A stretch of DNA of 64,000 nt from Actinomycetota bacterium. GTDB taxonomy: Bacteria; Actinomycetota; Acidimicrobiia; IMCC26256; PALSA-610. The stretch lies in contig PLBO01000113.1 of assembly GCA_003134555.1 (NCBI GenBank), positions 1 through 64,000 on the forward strand, given 5' to 3'. A program made the translations under genes and the position numbers. How positions within the stretch are numbered: the stretch's first letter is position 1; every line of letters begins with the position of its first letter. This document shows positions 32,048-40,634 of the stretch, in pieces. A model generated the notes under the pieces. That model saw only the letters and a list, made by a program, of their open reading frames with translations. It searched no databases and was not told the DNA's origin.

Positions 32048-33076
32048 CTACCTGTTGATCGTCTCCTCGGCCGCTCCGACCGGACGATCGTCGATGATCT
32101 GATCGAGGTACTCGGAGAGGCCGTAGCCGGTCATGCCGTTGCACGACCATTCCGTCATCCCCTCGGATATGCGGGTGACGAGCTGTTCGCCATCGGGCGT
32201 CGCGCGGCGGTTGCGCAAGGGGATCAGGTTGAGGACCCGCCCGGCGATCTCGTAGGTGTCGGCGTCGGTGGTCGCGGTCGCGCGCACTTCGGAGTGGTAC
32301 TGGTCGTCGCCGTTCCACACCGTCTCGATGGTCGCGTGGCGGATGTGTTCGTACACGCCGTTGCGCAGCACGATGCCGCCGTAGCGCCGACCGCCGTCGC
32401 GTGACGCGATGATCGACACGACGAAGCCGAATTCGGCGCCGAAGTTGGCGGTCAGCCAGCGGTACCACCACGGCGCCTGCCAATAGCGCGGACCCCAGGA
32501 ATGGTCGCGCAGCCCGAACCCGCGGACCGGCCACTCGTCGTCGCCCACCCGGATGGTTCCTTCAACGGACATGTGCTGCTCGTAGTGACCGCGGGCGAAG
32601 CCGCCGGAGTGATCCTTCGAGAGGGGAGTTCCGTCGTCGTTCACGGGCTCGCCGCCGTACATGGGTGACACGCCGCGGTGCGTCAGCTCGACGTGGGCCT
32701 CGACCCACGGGTTCTCGGTGAACGCCTTGCGGGGGTTTGCCATCTGCAGCGGCTCGGTGAGCACCGCGACCTTGCCGTCGTAGGTCGTGCGCAACTCCTC
32801 GAACGGCGTGACCACCTCGAAGCGGGTTCCGCCCGCGTCGAACGCATCGTTGTGTGCGATCTCGGGTCGGTTGTACGTGAACGCCACGCGGCCGTCGGGC
32901 AGGTAGAGGCACGTGGTGAGCTCGGCGTAGCCCTCGTTGGCGCGGTTGCCGAGCCGCAGGAATCCTCCGATCCGCTCGGAGGGGTCGTAGACGTTGAAGT
33001 ACATCGACTCGTTGAAGTTCGACGCCTCTTCCAGGGCGTGCATGTACTCGTCCTGGGGCTCCATCCGAATGCGCAT
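32048..33076 (-). CDS. DUF7064-like protein (hydroxyneurosporene-synthase/CrtC-like fold)
   Basis: The 342-residue protein has the N-terminal SMYFNVYDPSERIGGFLRLGNR, a central VRGFGLRDHSWGPRYWQAPWWYRW block, and EYLDQIIDD at the C-terminus. The W-rich DHSWGPR is typical of the DUF7064/AttH/CrtC-like lipocalin-type proteins, which are common in actinobacteria near sterol and lipid genes. The enzyme activity is unknown; the relatives hydrate terpenoids or bind them. It is convergent with ribB and divergent from the SMP-30 gene, with a -10-like CAAGAT six bases before the ATG at 33076. Confidence 0.8.
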   Translation of the reverse strand: MRIRMEPQDEYMHALEEASNFNESMYFNVYDPSERIGGFLRLGNRANEGYAELTTCLYLPDGRVAFTYNRPEIAHNDAFDAGGTRFEVVTPFEELRTTYDGKVAVLTEPLQMANPRKAFTENPWVEAHVELTHRGVSPMYGGEPVNDDGTPLSKDHSGGFARGHYEQHMSVEGTIRVGDDEWPVRGFGLRDHSWGPRYWQAPWWYRWLTANFGAEFGFVVSIIASRDGGRRYGGIVLRNGVYEHIRHATIETVWNGDDQYHSEVRATATTDADTYEIAGRVLNLIPLRNRRATPDGEQLVTRISEGMTEWSCNGMTGYGLSEYLDQIIDDRPVGAAEETINR

Positions 33077-33150
33077 GTGCGTATCTTGACCGGTGGCGCG
33101 ACCGGGTGCTCAGCTCCGGCCGCCGCCAGCGCAGGGGAGGGGCCCGAGAC

Positions 33151-34068
33151 ATGAGCCAGCCTGAGATCACCGAGATCACGTCGGGCTTACGCTTTCCCGA
33201 AGGGCCGGTCGCGATGCCCGACGGCAGCGTGATCGTCGTCGAGTTGATGGGCGGCTGTGTCACGCGCGTGCAACCCGACGGGACCAAGACGCAGGTAGCC
33301 GCGCCTGGCGGATCGCCGAACGGAGCGGCGATCGGACCCGACGGTGCGCTGTACGTGTGCAACAGCGGCGGCTGGTCGTTCCGCCAGATGCTCGGGATGC
33401 AGATCCCCGACACCGAGCTCCCCGCCGACCACAGCGGCGGTCGCATCGAACGCATCGACATCGACCGCGGCACGGTCGACGTGCTGTACACCGAGTGCGA
33501 CGGTCACGCGCTCATCGGACCGAACGACATCGTGTTCGACGCGCACGGCGGAATGTGGTTCACCGATCACGGTCGCCGCCAAGGGCGTGTCCAGCACATC
33601 GGCGCGATCTACTACGCGCAACCCGACGGCTCGGCGATACGAGAGGTCGTGTTCCCGAGTGATTCACCGAACGGCATCGGTCTTTCTCCGGAAGGGTCGC
33701 GCCTGTACGCGGCCGAGACGCACACGGGTCGCGTGTTCGCGTGGAACGTCACCGGACCCGGAGAGGTCGAGCAGAACGCGATGGGCGCCGCGGGCGGGTT
33801 GCTGTGCGGGCTTCCCGGGATGCAACTGTTCGACTCGCTCGGCGTCGACGACGAGGGGAATGTCGTCGTCGCAACACTGGTGACCGGGGCGCTCACCGTG
33901 ATCTCGCCCGCCGGCGAAGTTCTCGATCAAGTGCTCACCGGTGATCCGATGACGACGAACGTCTGCTGGGGTGGTGCCGACCTGCGCACCGCGTACGTCA
34001 CGTGCTCGGGCACCGGCCGTTTGATCTCCGTCCCGTGGCCGCGGCCGGGTCTGAAGCTGAACTTCTGA
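33151..34068 (+). CDS. SMP-30/gluconolactonase-family protein
   Basis: The 305-residue protein is a six-bladed propeller: FPEGPVAMPDGSVIVVE at the start (the Glu of FPEGP binds the metal), NGAAIGPDGALYV, GPNDIVFDAHGGMWFTD, SPNGIGLSPEGSRLYAAET and a central FDSLGVDDEGN. It should be a Ca-dependent lactonase or sugar-acid enzyme. ATG 33151 has a GGGGAGGGG seven to fifteen bases upstream. It is followed by the racemase gene on the same strand after 72 bases. Confidence 0.9.
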   Translation: MSQPEITEITSGLRFPEGPVAMPDGSVIVVELMGGCVTRVQPDGTKTQVAAPGGSPNGAAIGPDGALYVCNSGGWSFRQMLGMQIPDTELPADHSGGRIERIDIDRGTVDVLYTECDGHALIGPNDIVFDAHGGMWFTDHGRRQGRVQHIGAIYYAQPDGSAIREVVFPSDSPNGIGLSPEGSRLYAAETHTGRVFAWNVTGPGEVEQNAMGAAGGLLCGLPGMQLFDSLGVDDEGNVVVATLVTGALTVISPAGEVLDQVLTGDPMTTNVCWGGADLRTAYVTCSGTGRLISVPWPRPGLKLNF

Positions 34069-34128
34069 ATCGGCTCTCGGCGCCCGACCGGCACGCGCTC
34101 CGGTATGCGGATATCGGTTCGCCGCGCG

Positions 34129-34134
34129 TAGCTT
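34129..34134 (+). promoter_or_regulatory. -10-like hexamer TAGCTT
   Basis: It lies six bases before the ATG at 34141. Confidence 0.5.
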
Positions 34135-34140
34135 GAGCCC

Positions 34141-35283
34141 ATGGGACCGCTTGCAGGAGTCAAGATCGTCGAGCTCGCCGGTATCGGACCGGGACCGTTC
34201 GCCGGCATGTTGTTGTCCGACATGGGTGCCGACATCGTTCGCATCGACCGCGCGCAGCAGGTCAACCCGGCAACGTTCGACAAGCCGAACCTCGAGCCGC
34301 TGTACCGCGGGCGGCGCTCGATCGGCGTCGATCTGAAGAACCCGGAAGGCGTCGAGCTCGTGCTGCGGCTCGTCGAAGGCGCAGACGCGCTGTTCGAGGG
34401 TTTCCGTCCCGGCGTGACCGAGCGGCTCGGCCTCGGTCCCGACGTTTGTCTCGCGCGCAACCCGCGGCTCGTGTACGGGCGTATGACGGGTTGGGGCCAG
34501 GACGGCCCGATGGCACAGGCCGCGGGCCACGACATCAACTACATCGCGCTGGCGGGCGCGCTGGCGCACTTCGGGCGTGCCGACAGCAAGCCGACGCCTC
34601 CGATCAACCTCGTCGGCGACTTCGGCGGCGGCGGCATGTTCATGGCCTTCGGGATCGTGTGCGGTGTCCTCGAAGCGCAGCGCTCGGGCAAGGGTCAGGT
34701 GATCGACGTCGCGATGGTCGACGGCACCGCGACCCTCATGTCGATGATGTGGGGGCTGAAGCAGCTCGGCGTTTGGAAGGAGCAGCACGGCACCAACGTC
34801 CTCGACACGGGCGCGCCCTTCTACGACACCTACGAGACGAAGGACGGCAAGTTCGTCTCGCTCGGCTCGCTCGAGCCGCAGTTCTACGCAGAGCTGCTCC
34901 GTAGGCTCGGTCTCGAGGGTGAGGCGCTCCCCGCGCAGATGGACGCGAGCGGCTGGGACACCCTCCGGGCGCGCTTCACCGATCTGTTCAAGACGAAGAC
35001 GCGCGCGGAGTGGGACGAGGTGCTCCTGGGAACCGACGCGTGTTACGCGCCCGTGCTCACGATGACCGAGGCGACGAACGACGCGCACATCAAGGCGCGT
35101 CAGACCATCATCGAGCGAGACGGCGTTCCGCAGCCGGCTCCGGCGCCCCGGTTCTCGCGCACGGCCGGCGAGGTACAACGGTCAGCGCCCTGGCCGGGCC
35201 AGCACACCGACGAGGCCCTCGCCGATTGGGGGATTGCGGCCCCCGACATCGCGAAGCTACGGGAGACCGGCGCCGTCGCATAG
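34141..35283 (+). CDS. Alpha-methylacyl-CoA racemase-like, CaiB/BaiF family
   Basis: The 380-residue protein has MGPLAGVKIVELAGIGPGPF at the start and the pair of catalytic residues of methylacyl-CoA racemase: His130 in GHDINYIALAG and Asp160 in NLVGDFGGGGM. This makes racemisation at the 2-methyl carbon more likely than CoA transfer. Such enzymes prepare branched or sterol side chains for beta-oxidation. The tail overlaps the convergent purK gene by 27 bases. Confidence 0.88.
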   Translation: MGPLAGVKIVELAGIGPGPFAGMLLSDMGADIVRIDRAQQVNPATFDKPNLEPLYRGRRSIGVDLKNPEGVELVLRLVEGADALFEGFRPGVTERLGLGPDVCLARNPRLVYGRMTGWGQDGPMAQAAGHDINYIALAGALAHFGRADSKPTPPINLVGDFGGGGMFMAFGIVCGVLEAQRSGKGQVIDVAMVDGTATLMSMMWGLKQLGVWKEQHGTNVLDTGAPFYDTYETKDGKFVSLGSLEPQFYAELLRRLGLEGEALPAQMDASGWDTLRARFTDLFKTKTRAEWDEVLLGTDACYAPVLTMTEATNDAHIKARQTIIERDGVPQPAPAPRFSRTAGEVQRSAPWPGQHTDEALADWGIAAPDIAKLRETGAVA

Positions 35284-36363
35284 TTCGCGCACCCGCGCGA
35301 GCCGCGCTTCGAGTCGCTCGTCGTCGGGTGCGGTCACCGTGACGTGTCCGAGCTTGCGTCCGGGCCGCGCCGACTTGCCGTAGTCGTGCAGATGCGCGCC
35401 CGGAGTGCGGAGCAGCGCGTCACGGTCGGGCATCGTGCCGATGCAGTTCACCATCGCGCTCGGCCCGCGGGCAGCAGTCGAGCCGAGGGGCAAACCGAGG
35501 ATCGCGCGCACGTGGTTCTCGAACTGGCTCGTCTCCGCGCCTTCGATCGTCCAGTGCCCCGAGTTGTGTACGCGCGGCGCGATCTCGTTCGCGAGCAGGT
35601 TCCCGCCGACGTCGAACAGCTCGACGCAGCACACGCCGACGTAGTCGAGCTCGTCGAGCAATGGACGGATCGACGCCTCGGCTCGGGCCTGGAGCGCGTC
35701 GTCGAGTCCGGGCGCCGGCGCGCGCGTGAGCCGGAGGATGCCGTCGCGGTGGTGGTTCTCGACGGCCGGCCAGCACGCGACCTCGGCGTCGCGGCCGCGC
35801 ACCGCCAGGATCGACAGCTCGCGGTCGAAGGTGACGAATCCTTCGAGGATGCACCGCTCGTCGCCGAGCAGTTTCCAAGCTGCATCGAGGCCGGCGGGCT
35901 CGTCCAGCACGGACTGGCCCTTGCCGTCGTAGCCCCCACGGCGGGTCTTCAGGACTGCGGGCAGCCCGATCGCGTCGACGGCGCGGCGAAGATCGGCCAG
36001 TGATTCGACGGGGTGGAACGGAGCGGTCGCGATCCCCAACGTCTGCAGCGTCTGCTTCTCGACGACGCGATCCTGCGACACGTCGAGGGCGCGTGCGGGT
36101 GGGTAGACCGGCGCGTGCGATTCGAGTGCGCGCGCGGTCGCCGCCGGAACGCCTTCCCATTCGTAGGTGACGACCGCCGCGCCCGCGGCGGCGCGCCGTG
36201 CCGCCTCGATGTCGTCGAGTCCGCCGACGACGAGTTCACCGACCGCGGCGCTCGGCGCGCCCTCGACCGGGTCCAAGAACGCGAAGGAGCATCCCAGCGG
36301 GATCCCGGCCAGCCCGAGCATCCAACCCAGCTGGCCACCGCCCAACACCGCGACCCGCGTCAT
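35257..36363 (-). CDS. purK: 5-(carboxyamino)imidazole ribonucleotide synthase
   Basis: The 368-residue protein begins RVAVLGGGQLGWMLGLAG and is an ATP-grasp enzyme with PAVLKTRRGGYDGKGQ, the glycine-rich loop, and EIAPRVHNSGHWTIEG. This is the PurK pattern. It carboxylates AIR in de novo purine synthesis, together with PurE, which is not in the window. The start has a -10-like TAGCGT eight bases upstream. Its end overlaps the racemase by 27 bases. Confidence 0.96.
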   Translation of the reverse strand: MTRVAVLGGGQLGWMLGLAGIPLGCSFAFLDPVEGAPSAAVGELVVGGLDDIEAARRAAAGAAVVTYEWEGVPAATARALESHAPVYPPARALDVSQDRVVEKQTLQTLGIATAPFHPVESLADLRRAVDAIGLPAVLKTRRGGYDGKGQSVLDEPAGLDAAWKLLGDERCILEGFVTFDRELSILAVRGRDAEVACWPAVENHHRDGILRLTRAPAPGLDDALQARAEASIRPLLDELDYVGVCCVELFDVGGNLLANEIAPRVHNSGHWTIEGAETSQFENHVRAILGLPLGSTAARGPSAMVNCIGTMPDRDALLRTPGAHLHDYGKSARPGRKLGHVTVTAPDDERLEARLARVRELCDGAGLP

Positions 36364-36371
36364 GCCGGGTC

Positions 36372-36377
36372 ACGCTA
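36372..36377 (-). promoter_or_regulatory. -10-like hexamer TAGCGT before purK
   Basis: It lies eight bases before the ATG at 36363. Confidence 0.5.
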
Positions 36378-36390
36378 GCGATCGGCCGCG

Positions 36391-37512
36391 TCAGGCTTCG
36401 AGCGCGAGGGGCACGATTTCGGGGTCGACGAGGGCGGGCTCCTCGAGACGCAACGAGTCGATCTTGTCGAGCGGGCGTTGCAACGCGCGATGGCGCGTCG
36501 TCATCAACGCCGAGTACTCCTTGGCCACGCCGTCGAAGCGTTGTTGGACCCGATCGAGTTGCGTCGCATACTTCTCCCATTGGAGCGAGAACTCGCGCAG
36601 CAGCCCGAGGATCTCGTTGGAGGTGCGCTCGAGCCGGAAGTTGTCGACCGCCTGCCGCACCACCGCGAGCACCGCGTAGAGCGTGAGCGGCGAGCACAGG
36701 ACGATCTTGTGCCGCATCGCGTCGTCGATCGCGTCGCGGTCGTTCTCCTGTACGAACGAGTAGACCTGCTCGTTCGGGATGAACAGGAGGAGGCAGTCGA
36801 CCGTCTCGTCGGCCGCGTCGAGGTAGCCGCGCGTCGTGAGCTCCTTGACCCGGTCGCGAACGTCACGCAGGAACTGGTCGCGGTGGCGGGCGCGCTCGAC
36901 GTCGTTCGCGGCTTCGAGATAGCGGACGTAGTTGTCGAGCGGGAACTTGACGTCCATGTGCATGACGAGCCCGTTGGGAAGCAGGAACGTGTAGTCGGGC
37001 CGACCGGCACCGGCGAGTGTCGCCTGTTTGCGGTAGTTGACGCCCTCGAGGAAACCGGCCAGCTGCAACACGTCTTCCGCCATCCGCTCGCCCCATTGGC
37101 CCCGCACGCGCGAGTTGGCGAGTGCTTCGCGCAACTGGTGGGTGTGCTCCGACAGGGCGTTCAACCCCTCGTGCTGACGCTGGAGCTCGTTCGTGAGCGC
37201 GCCGAACGCCTTGTGGCGATCGTGCTCGAGCTCGCGGACGAGGTCGCTGACCTTCCCGAGCTCGCCCGTCATCGACACGAGTTGTTGGTCGATCAAACCC
37301 TTCTTCCCGTCGAGCTCCGACGTGGCCCGGAGGCGATCCTGTTCGAGCAACGCCCGGTTCGCTTCCAGTAAGCGGGCGACGAGCTCGCTCGAGTCGGGAG
37401 GCTGCGGCAGCTCGCGCCGGCTCCGGACTTGTCCCGCCCACACGACCATCGCGCCCGCTCCGCACCCGAGGAGGCACGCTCCGACCAGGCCGAGAACCAC
37501 TGCTATGACCAT
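36391..37512 (-). CDS. rmuC: DNA recombination protein RmuC
   Basis: The 373-residue protein has an N-terminal membrane helix (about residues 2-26), a coiled-coil region (about 40-130) and the RmuC domain with SRVRGQWGERMAEDVL, GRPDYTFLLPNG, MDVKFPLDNY and CSPLTLYAVLAVVRQA. RmuC limits DNA inversions and is nuclease-like. It stands 27 bases upstream of purK. ATG 37512 is backed by a -10-like TAGGGT six bases before. Confidence 0.94.
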   Translation of the reverse strand: MVIAVVLGLVGACLLGCGAGAMVVWAGQVRSRRELPQPPDSSELVARLLEANRALLEQDRLRATSELDGKKGLIDQQLVSMTGELGKVSDLVRELEHDRHKAFGALTNELQRQHEGLNALSEHTHQLREALANSRVRGQWGERMAEDVLQLAGFLEGVNYRKQATLAGAGRPDYTFLLPNGLVMHMDVKFPLDNYVRYLEAANDVERARHRDQFLRDVRDRVKELTTRGYLDAADETVDCLLLFIPNEQVYSFVQENDRDAIDDAMRHKIVLCSPLTLYAVLAVVRQAVDNFRLERTSNEILGLLREFSLQWEKYATQLDRVQQRFDGVAKEYSALMTTRHRALQRPLDKIDSLRLEEPALVDPEIVPLALEA

Positions 37513-37518
37513 GGGTCG

Positions 37519-37524
37519 ACCCTA
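37519..37524 (-). promoter_or_regulatory. -10-like hexamer TAGGGT before rmuC
   Basis: It lies six bases before the ATG at 37512. Confidence 0.5.
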
Positions 37525-37541
37525 ACGACGGGGTGAGACAG

Positions 37542-38120
37542 TCAGGACGATGTGGTGGCCGCGGCGGGCGTCACCGTGGTGTCGAGCACCGGGATCGCGC
37601 CGTCGCCGAGGACGGATGCCACGACCGCCCGAACCGGTCCGCGCCGTTCGTGTTCGTAGCTCGAGACCTTCTGGTTGAAGTCGAGCGCCGCGGCGCGCGA
37701 CGAGTCCGAGAGGAACTGACTCCACGCGGTCAACACGGCGGCGTTGCTCTTCACGCGCGGCGACGCGGCCGCGGTGGCCTGGAGTCGGCGAGCGAGAGCT
37801 TCGAGGTCGTTCGCGGCCGCCACTTGAGTAGCGACGGAGGAGTGGGCCCGAACGACGTCGTGCCAACGGGCGAGGGCACCGTCGACATCGCCGACGAGCG
37901 GTCGTATCGGCCCGGAAGTCGTTCGCAGCTTGTCGTCGACGGCCGCCAAGCGCAGGTAACGCTGATCGAGCTGTCCCGCGAGTGACGACCACGACGACTC
38001 GACATTGCGTTTGGCCTTCTGGAGATCAGGACGCGCGCTCAGCACCGACGATCCGGCAGCCACGACGGCGGCCACGATCACGACGGGAAGTAGCACGCGT
38101 ACGACGCGCAGCACGTGCAT
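37542..38120 (-). CDS. LemA-like membrane-anchored helical protein
   Basis: The 192-residue protein has one membrane helix at the start (residues 8-28) and then a long helical domain. The motif VESSWSSLAGQLDQRYLRL and the late FNQKVSSYEHERRGPVR match the pattern of LemA proteins (A-V-x-x-x-W-S-x-L-D-x-Q-L and Y-N-x-x-V). It ends in an Ala/Thr-rich tail. The function of LemA proteins is unknown. ATG 38120 has a -10-like TAGGGT eight bases upstream. Confidence 0.7.
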   Translation of the reverse strand: MHVLRVVRVLLPVVIVAAVVAAGSSVLSARPDLQKAKRNVESSWSSLAGQLDQRYLRLAAVDDKLRTTSGPIRPLVGDVDGALARWHDVVRAHSSVATQVAAANDLEALARRLQATAAASPRVKSNAAVLTAWSQFLSDSSRAAALDFNQKVSSYEHERRGPVRAVVASVLGDGAIPVLDTTVTPAAATTSS

Positions 38121-38128
38121 GACCGACG

Positions 38129-38134
38129 ACCCTA
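38129..38134 (-). promoter_or_regulatory. -10-like hexamer TAGGGT
   Basis: It lies eight bases before the ATG at 38120. Confidence 0.5.
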
Positions 38135-38233
38135 GCCGTGGACGATGTCCGATTCGGCCATGGAGAGATCCGTGCAGCTGGGGACGGCGAATGTTTCGGG
38201 GGATAGGGTCGCGCCAGTCAAAGGAGATGCGCG

Positions 38234-39652
38234 ATGGCTCGGATCCTCGTGATCGGCGGCGGAGTCGGCGGACTGGTCAGCGGCATGTTGCTCGCTCGCG
38301 ACGGCCACGACGTCACGGTGCTGGAACGCGATGCCGCCGCGCCCCCCGCGTCCGCCGACGCCGCGTGGAGCGGCTGGGATCGGCGCGGCGTCAACCAGTT
38401 CCGCATGATCCACTTGTTCCTGCCCCGTTTTCGCCAGTTGCTCGAAAAGGAGCTCCCCGAGGCGGCGGCCACCGCCGAGGAGTGGGGCGCGATCCGCTAC
38501 AACCCGATGCGCTTCGTTCCCAACGAGATGATCGGTGGTTTTCGCGACACCGACAACCAGTTCGAATCGCTGTCGGCGCGTCGTCCGGTGATGGAGGGCG
38601 CGCTCGCGGCCGCGGCCGCGCGCACGTCCGGACTCGAGGTGCGACGCGGGGCGGTGGCGGCGGCACTGCTCACCGACGGGGAGATCGCCAACGGCGTTCC
38701 GCACGTCGTCGGGGTGCGAACCGATGCCGGCGAGGAGCTGCACGCGGATCTCGTGGTCGACGCCGCGGGTCGTCGCTCGTCGCTGCCCGCGATGTTGACC
38801 GCGATCGGCGCGCGCGCTCCCGAGGAAGAGCTCGAGGACTCGGGCTTCATGTACTACGGCCGTCATTTCCGCTCGGCCGACGGCGAGATACCGCCGTTGA
38901 TGTGCGGGTTGTTGATGCCATGGGGAACGGTGTCGACGCTCACGCTCCCGGCCGACAACGGCACCTGGGGACTCGGCATCATCGCGAGCGCGAAGGACGC
39001 AGCGATGCGCGGCCTGAAGGACGTCGAAACCTGGATGCGCACCTGGCGATCGTTCCCGCTGGTCGCGCACTGGGTCGACGGCGAGTCCCTCGACGACGAG
39101 GTCGCGATCATGGCGAAGATCGAGGACCGCCACCGTTCGTTCGTCGTCGACGGCTCGCCCGTCGCGACCGGCGTGCTCGCGGTCGCGGACTCGTGGGCCT
39201 GCACGAACCCGTCGCTCGGGCGCGGTGCGTCGATCGGCATGATGCACGCAGTCGCGCTACGTGATCTGCTTCGGGTGGCTTCGATCGATGTTCCCGTCGA
39301 GCTCGCGCAGCGTTGGCACGAGGTCACGGAGGCGACCGTCGAGCCCTACTACCGCTCAACCCTCGATTTCGACCGTCATCGGCTGGCCGAGATCGATGCA
39401 GGCATCGAGGGCAAGACGTACGACCCGGGCGATCCGGCGTGGGAGATCGGTCAGGCGCTGCAGGCCGCGTCGAACAAGGATCCGGAACTGTTCCGCTCGA
39501 TGTTGAAGCTCGTCGGCGTGATCGCAAACCCCGACGAAGTACTCGCCGAGCCGGGCGTGTTCGAGAAGGTCGTGGAGCTCGGCGGGAATTGGCGCGACGA
39601 ACCGTCGTTCGCACCGACCCGCGAAGAGTTGCTGGCCATCGTGGCCGGTTGA
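38234..39652 (+). CDS. FAD-dependent monooxygenase-like oxidoreductase
   Basis: The 472-residue protein begins ARILVIGGGVGGLVSGMLLARDGHDVTVLERD (in blocks), the classic FAD dinucleotide-binding start, and has LVVDAAGRRSSLP and VLAVADSWACTNPSLGRGASIGM, the second FAD motif with the conserved Asp. It is of the flavin monooxygenase/halogenase-like group with a long C-terminal domain of unknown role. The ATG at 38234 has AAGGAGAT seven bases upstream and a TAGGGT -10 at 38204-38209. The epoxide-hydrolase-like gene follows 17 bases later, so oxidation and hydrolysis may be coupled. Confidence 0.85.
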   Translation: MARILVIGGGVGGLVSGMLLARDGHDVTVLERDAAAPPASADAAWSGWDRRGVNQFRMIHLFLPRFRQLLEKELPEAAATAEEWGAIRYNPMRFVPNEMIGGFRDTDNQFESLSARRPVMEGALAAAAARTSGLEVRRGAVAAALLTDGEIANGVPHVVGVRTDAGEELHADLVVDAAGRRSSLPAMLTAIGARAPEEELEDSGFMYYGRHFRSADGEIPPLMCGLLMPWGTVSTLTLPADNGTWGLGIIASAKDAAMRGLKDVETWMRTWRSFPLVAHWVDGESLDDEVAIMAKIEDRHRSFVVDGSPVATGVLAVADSWACTNPSLGRGASIGMMHAVALRDLLRVASIDVPVELAQRWHEVTEATVEPYYRSTLDFDRHRLAEIDAGIEGKTYDPGDPAWEIGQALQAASNKDPELFRSMLKLVGVIANPDEVLAEPGVFEKVVELGGNWRDEPSFAPTREELLAIVAG

Positions 39653-39669
39653 GCAACGGGGGCGCTGAT

Positions 39670-40482
39670 ATGCGTATCGACTCCAGTGGAGTGACGCTCG
39701 ACGTACAGGTCGAAGGCGAAGGCCGACCGGTCGTGTTGTTGCACGGCTTTCCCGACACGAAACGCTTGTGGTCGAAACAGGTTCCGGTGTTGGTCGACGC
39801 CGGATACCAGGTGATCGTGCCCGACCAACGCGGCTACGGAGCGAGCGACAAGCCGAACGAGGTCGACGCGTATTCGATCCCGTTCCTGGCGATCGACGTC
39901 ACCGCGATCCTCGATCACCTCGGTCTCGAGCGCGCCCATGTCGTCGGGCATGACTGGGGCTCTGCCGTTGCGTGGGCCACCGCCGCGTTCGCGCCCGAAC
40001 GCGTCGATCATCTCGTCGCGTTGTCGGTCGGTCATCCGACCGCGTTCTCGAGCATGGGCATGCCACAGCGCGAGAAGTCGTGGTACATGCTGCTGTTCCA
40101 GTTCCGTGACATCGCCGAGCAGTGGCTCACAATGAACGACTGGGCGAACTTCCGGGAGTGGTCGCAGCACCCCGATACCGACGCCGTCATCGCCGATCTG
40201 GAACGCGACAGCTCGTTGACGCCGGGGCTCAACTGGTATCGCGCCAACATCCCGCCGCAGGCGTTGATCGATCCGCCTCTGGAGCTGCCTCCGGTGCAAG
40301 CACCCACGATGGGTCTGTGGAGTAGTGGCGATTTCGCCCTGCTCGAGGAACAGATGAGCGGGTCGTCGAAGTACTGCTCGAACTCGTTCCGCTACGAGCG
40401 CGTCGAGGGTCCCGGGCATTGGATGCAGTGGGAGGCGCCCGATCGGGTCACGGCACTCTTGCTCGACTTCCTGCCCCGATAA
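39670..40482 (+). CDS. Alpha/beta hydrolase, epoxide-hydrolase/dehalogenase-like
   Basis: The 270-residue protein has HGFPDTKRLW (25-34), the nucleophile GHDWGS with Asp95 rather than Ser, and GPGHWMQWE with the catalytic histidine. An Asp nucleophile in G-H-D-W-G is typical of soluble epoxide hydrolases and haloalkane dehalogenases. As it follows a flavin monooxygenase after 17 bases, opening an epoxide made by that enzyme is a reasonable idea (inference). ATG 39670 fits the family start. Confidence 0.86.
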   Translation: MRIDSSGVTLDVQVEGEGRPVVLLHGFPDTKRLWSKQVPVLVDAGYQVIVPDQRGYGASDKPNEVDAYSIPFLAIDVTAILDHLGLERAHVVGHDWGSAVAWATAAFAPERVDHLVALSVGHPTAFSSMGMPQREKSWYMLLFQFRDIAEQWLTMNDWANFREWSQHPDTDAVIADLERDSSLTPGLNWYRANIPPQALIDPPLELPPVQAPTMGLWSSGDFALLEEQMSGSSKYCSNSFRYERVEGPGHWMQWEAPDRVTALLLDFLPR

Positions 40483-40595
40483 TCCTCGGGGGACTTGCGG
40501 AGAGTGGCGTAACGCCCGCGTCACGCGTCCGCGACGCCCCATCTGCAGGATGTGGCCATGCACTGTGGGTTGGTCGCCGAGCAGGCGGCGAGCAT

Positions 40596-40612
40596 CGCGG
40601 GTCCGGCCCGCG
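40596..40612. other. Small perfect hairpin upstream of the SARP gene
   Basis: CGCGGG and CCCGCG pair around a 5-base loop, 22 bases before the ATG at 40635. It could be a weak terminator or a leader structure. Confidence 0.3.
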
Positions 40613-40634
40613 TAACGACGCGATCGGAGCTCGG

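Noticed and set aside
35257-35283. Overlap of the racemase and purK 3' ends as a sign of gene error
   Set aside because: Convergent overlaps of 4-27 bases recur in the window (19687, 23193, 42530, 48857) and are normal for such a dense genome.
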